From Bacteroidota bacterium (GTDB lineage: Bacteria > Bacteroidota > Kryptoniia > Kryptoniales > JAKASW01), in the NCBI GenBank assembly GCA_021796055.1, contig JAJYOS010000405.1, positions 1 to 6,373 of the forward strand: a stretch of 6,373 nt of DNA, in the 5' to 3' direction. The notes under the pieces are model-generated. The model made no database searches, was not told the DNA's origin, and saw only the letters and a list, made by a program, of their open reading frames with translations. Numbering within the stretch: the first letter of the stretch is position 1; each line of letters opens with the position of its first letter. Below, piece after piece: positions 5,523-6,373 of the stretch. The translations under genes and the position numbers were made by a program.

Positions 5523-6119
5523 TTAATCTGTCGCTTGAGTGAAGTCTTCTACGATCTTCACAAGCTCGGAGCGGCCCTGGCCGGATATTGCCGAAAAAGG
5601 CAGGAAGCACTGGCAAAACTTCAGGTTAGGCAACTGAGCTTTCGCCCGCGCCATGTGGGTGTTCATCTTGTTCTGGGAGAGCTTATCCGCCTTCGTCATC
5701 ACAATGACATACGGAATCTTGTAGAATTCCAGCCAGCCGATCATGATTTTGTCAAGCTCCATCGGCTCGTGGCGGGCATCGAGGATCTGAACCACCAATT
5801 TCAGTTGTTTTCTTTCCTGAAGATAAGTCTCGACAAGCTTTGCCCAGCTTGATTTCATGTGCTCCGGGGCAATCGCATACCCGTAGCCGGGCAGGTCTAC
5901 GAAGTAGTGCCCGTCGTTTATAAGGAAGAAATTGAGGGACCTGGTTTTTCCGGGAGTAGAGCTGGCCTGGGCAAGATTCTTCTTGTTGCAGAGTTTATTG
6001 ATGAGCGACGATTTACCGACATTTGATCTTCCGATGAAGGCGACCTCTGGCAAATCAGTATCAGGCACCTGCGTGTAGTCCACTGCACTGGTGACAAATT
6101 TTGCCGCTTCAATCTTCAT
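5523..6119 (-). CDS. engB: Ribosome biogenesis GTPase EngB (YihA/YsxC)
   Basis: A 198-residue TRAFAC-class GTPase that in E. coli (YihA) and Bacillus (YsxC) acts in late assembly of the 50S subunit and is usually essential. All GTPase motifs are present: G1 GRSNVGKS (30-37), G2 within TPGKT (55-59), G3 DLPG (75-78) in the family signature FVDLPGYGYA, G4 TKAD (142-145) and G5 SAISG (176-180). Length is typical of the family. The start at 6119 gives the usual N-terminus, with the first strand leading into PEVAFIGRSNVGKS. GGGGA lies about ten bases upstream as a weak ribosome site. It is transcribed towards the oxidase operon and lies 175 bases downstream of an unidentified gene on the same strand. 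I find no convincing promoter in that gap. Confidence 0.96.
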   Translation of the reverse strand: MKIEAAKFVTSAVDYTQVPDTDLPEVAFIGRSNVGKSSLINKLCNKKNLAQASSTPGKTRSLNFFLINDGHYFVDLPGYGYAIAPEHMKSSWAKLVETYLQERKQLKLVVQILDARHEPMELDKIMIGWLEFYKIPYVIVMTKADKLSQNKMNTHMARAKAQLPNLKFCQCFLPFSAISGQGRSELVKIVEDFTQATD

Positions 6120-6294
6120 AAGGTCATATCCCCGTTAAGTTCATCTCACCTATAAAGTTAAGAAATTCCCGCGATAATCTCAATTCATTAGATCAATCAT
6201 TGCAAAAGACATAAACCACCATCGGAATGTAAACCCTGTTCCGTGTAGTTTGTGGGCGGCGGGGGATAATTGCGGGACGAGCTGAACTAAAGGA

Positions 6295-6373
6295 CTACTG
6301 AGCGGGGGTCGACTCCGCTTTCGCTTCCTCTTTCACTTCTTTTTCGGGCGCGGCTTCCTTTTCTTTCGCGGGA
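6295..6373 (-). CDS. C-terminal tail of an unidentified protein (5' end beyond the window)
   Basis: The minus-strand frame from the right edge reads 25 residues, PAKEKEAAPEKEVKEEAKAE followed by STPAQ, and ends at TAG (6295-6297). The tail is low-complexity, rich in Ala, Lys, Glu and Pro, and very charged. Such tails occur on several ribosomal proteins (for example S16 or L17 in the Bacteroidota group) and on other nucleic-acid-binding proteins, so the identity cannot be settled from this fragment. Coding is supported by the clean alternation of charged codons up to a stop, but the fragment is short. If real, it lies upstream of engB on the same strand. Confidence 0.6.
   Translation of the reverse strand, partial: PAKEKEAAPEKEVKEEAKAESTPAQ

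Noticed and set aside
6120..6294. A promoter for engB in the upstream gap
   Set aside because: TTGAGA and TTGCAA hexamers occur on the minus strand, but none has an acceptable -10 at 16-18 bases.

Overview
The window looks like chromosomal DNA from a Gram-negative, mid-GC bacterium, most likely of the Bacteroidota/Chlorobiota/Ignavibacteriota lineage. This rests on the style of the NusA, RimP and EngB sequences (for example the RimP SSPGVGVPL motif and the NusA VGACVGMKGVRIHSIVRELNNENIDV block), the outer-membrane-type lipoprotein and the unusual bd-family oxidase. It is a judgement from remembered family sequence, not a search result. The left edge is a run of 21 G that is probably a sequencing or assembly artefact at a contig end; it cuts into nusA.

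Layout. Positions 22-1380, minus strand: rimP followed by nusA (3' end missing), the conserved ribosome-maturation/transcription-elongation operon. A good sigma70-type promoter (1435-1463) and, directly after it, an intrinsic-terminator hairpin with eight U (1388-1416) sit in front of rimP, suggesting attenuation of the operon. Positions 1567-2196, plus strand: a lipoprotein that joins a TonB C-terminal-like domain to a degenerate parvulin-like domain, followed by a strong hairpin. Positions 2436-2522: tRNA-Ser(UGA). Positions 2523-2890: a gene-free stretch with a broken second copy of the tRNA 3' end split by a 34-bp hairpin, a candidate extended -10 promoter, and the leader of the next operon.

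Positions 2891-5457, plus strand: two translationally coupled membrane genes. The first encodes a CydA-like (cytochrome bd superfamily) core of about eight helices fused to a C-terminal cytochrome c domain. The second encodes a shorter CydA-like paralogue in the place where CydB would be expected. The first subunit keeps the likely active-site heme ligands but lacks the Q loop and the expected low-spin heme b558 histidine, so the pair probably forms a terminal oxygen reductase fed by cytochrome c rather than quinol. This is the most interesting protein system in the window.

Positions 5523-6119, minus strand: engB (yihA/ysxC), a ribosome-assembly GTPase convergent with the oxidase operon. Positions 6121-6294 show no gene and no convincing promoter. 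Positions 6295-6373, minus strand: the last 25 codons of an unidentified protein with an Ala/Lys/Glu/Pro-rich tail. Three genes in the window (rimP, nusA, engB) serve ribosome biogenesis and transcription; the oxidase pair and the lipoprotein serve the cell envelope and respiration.
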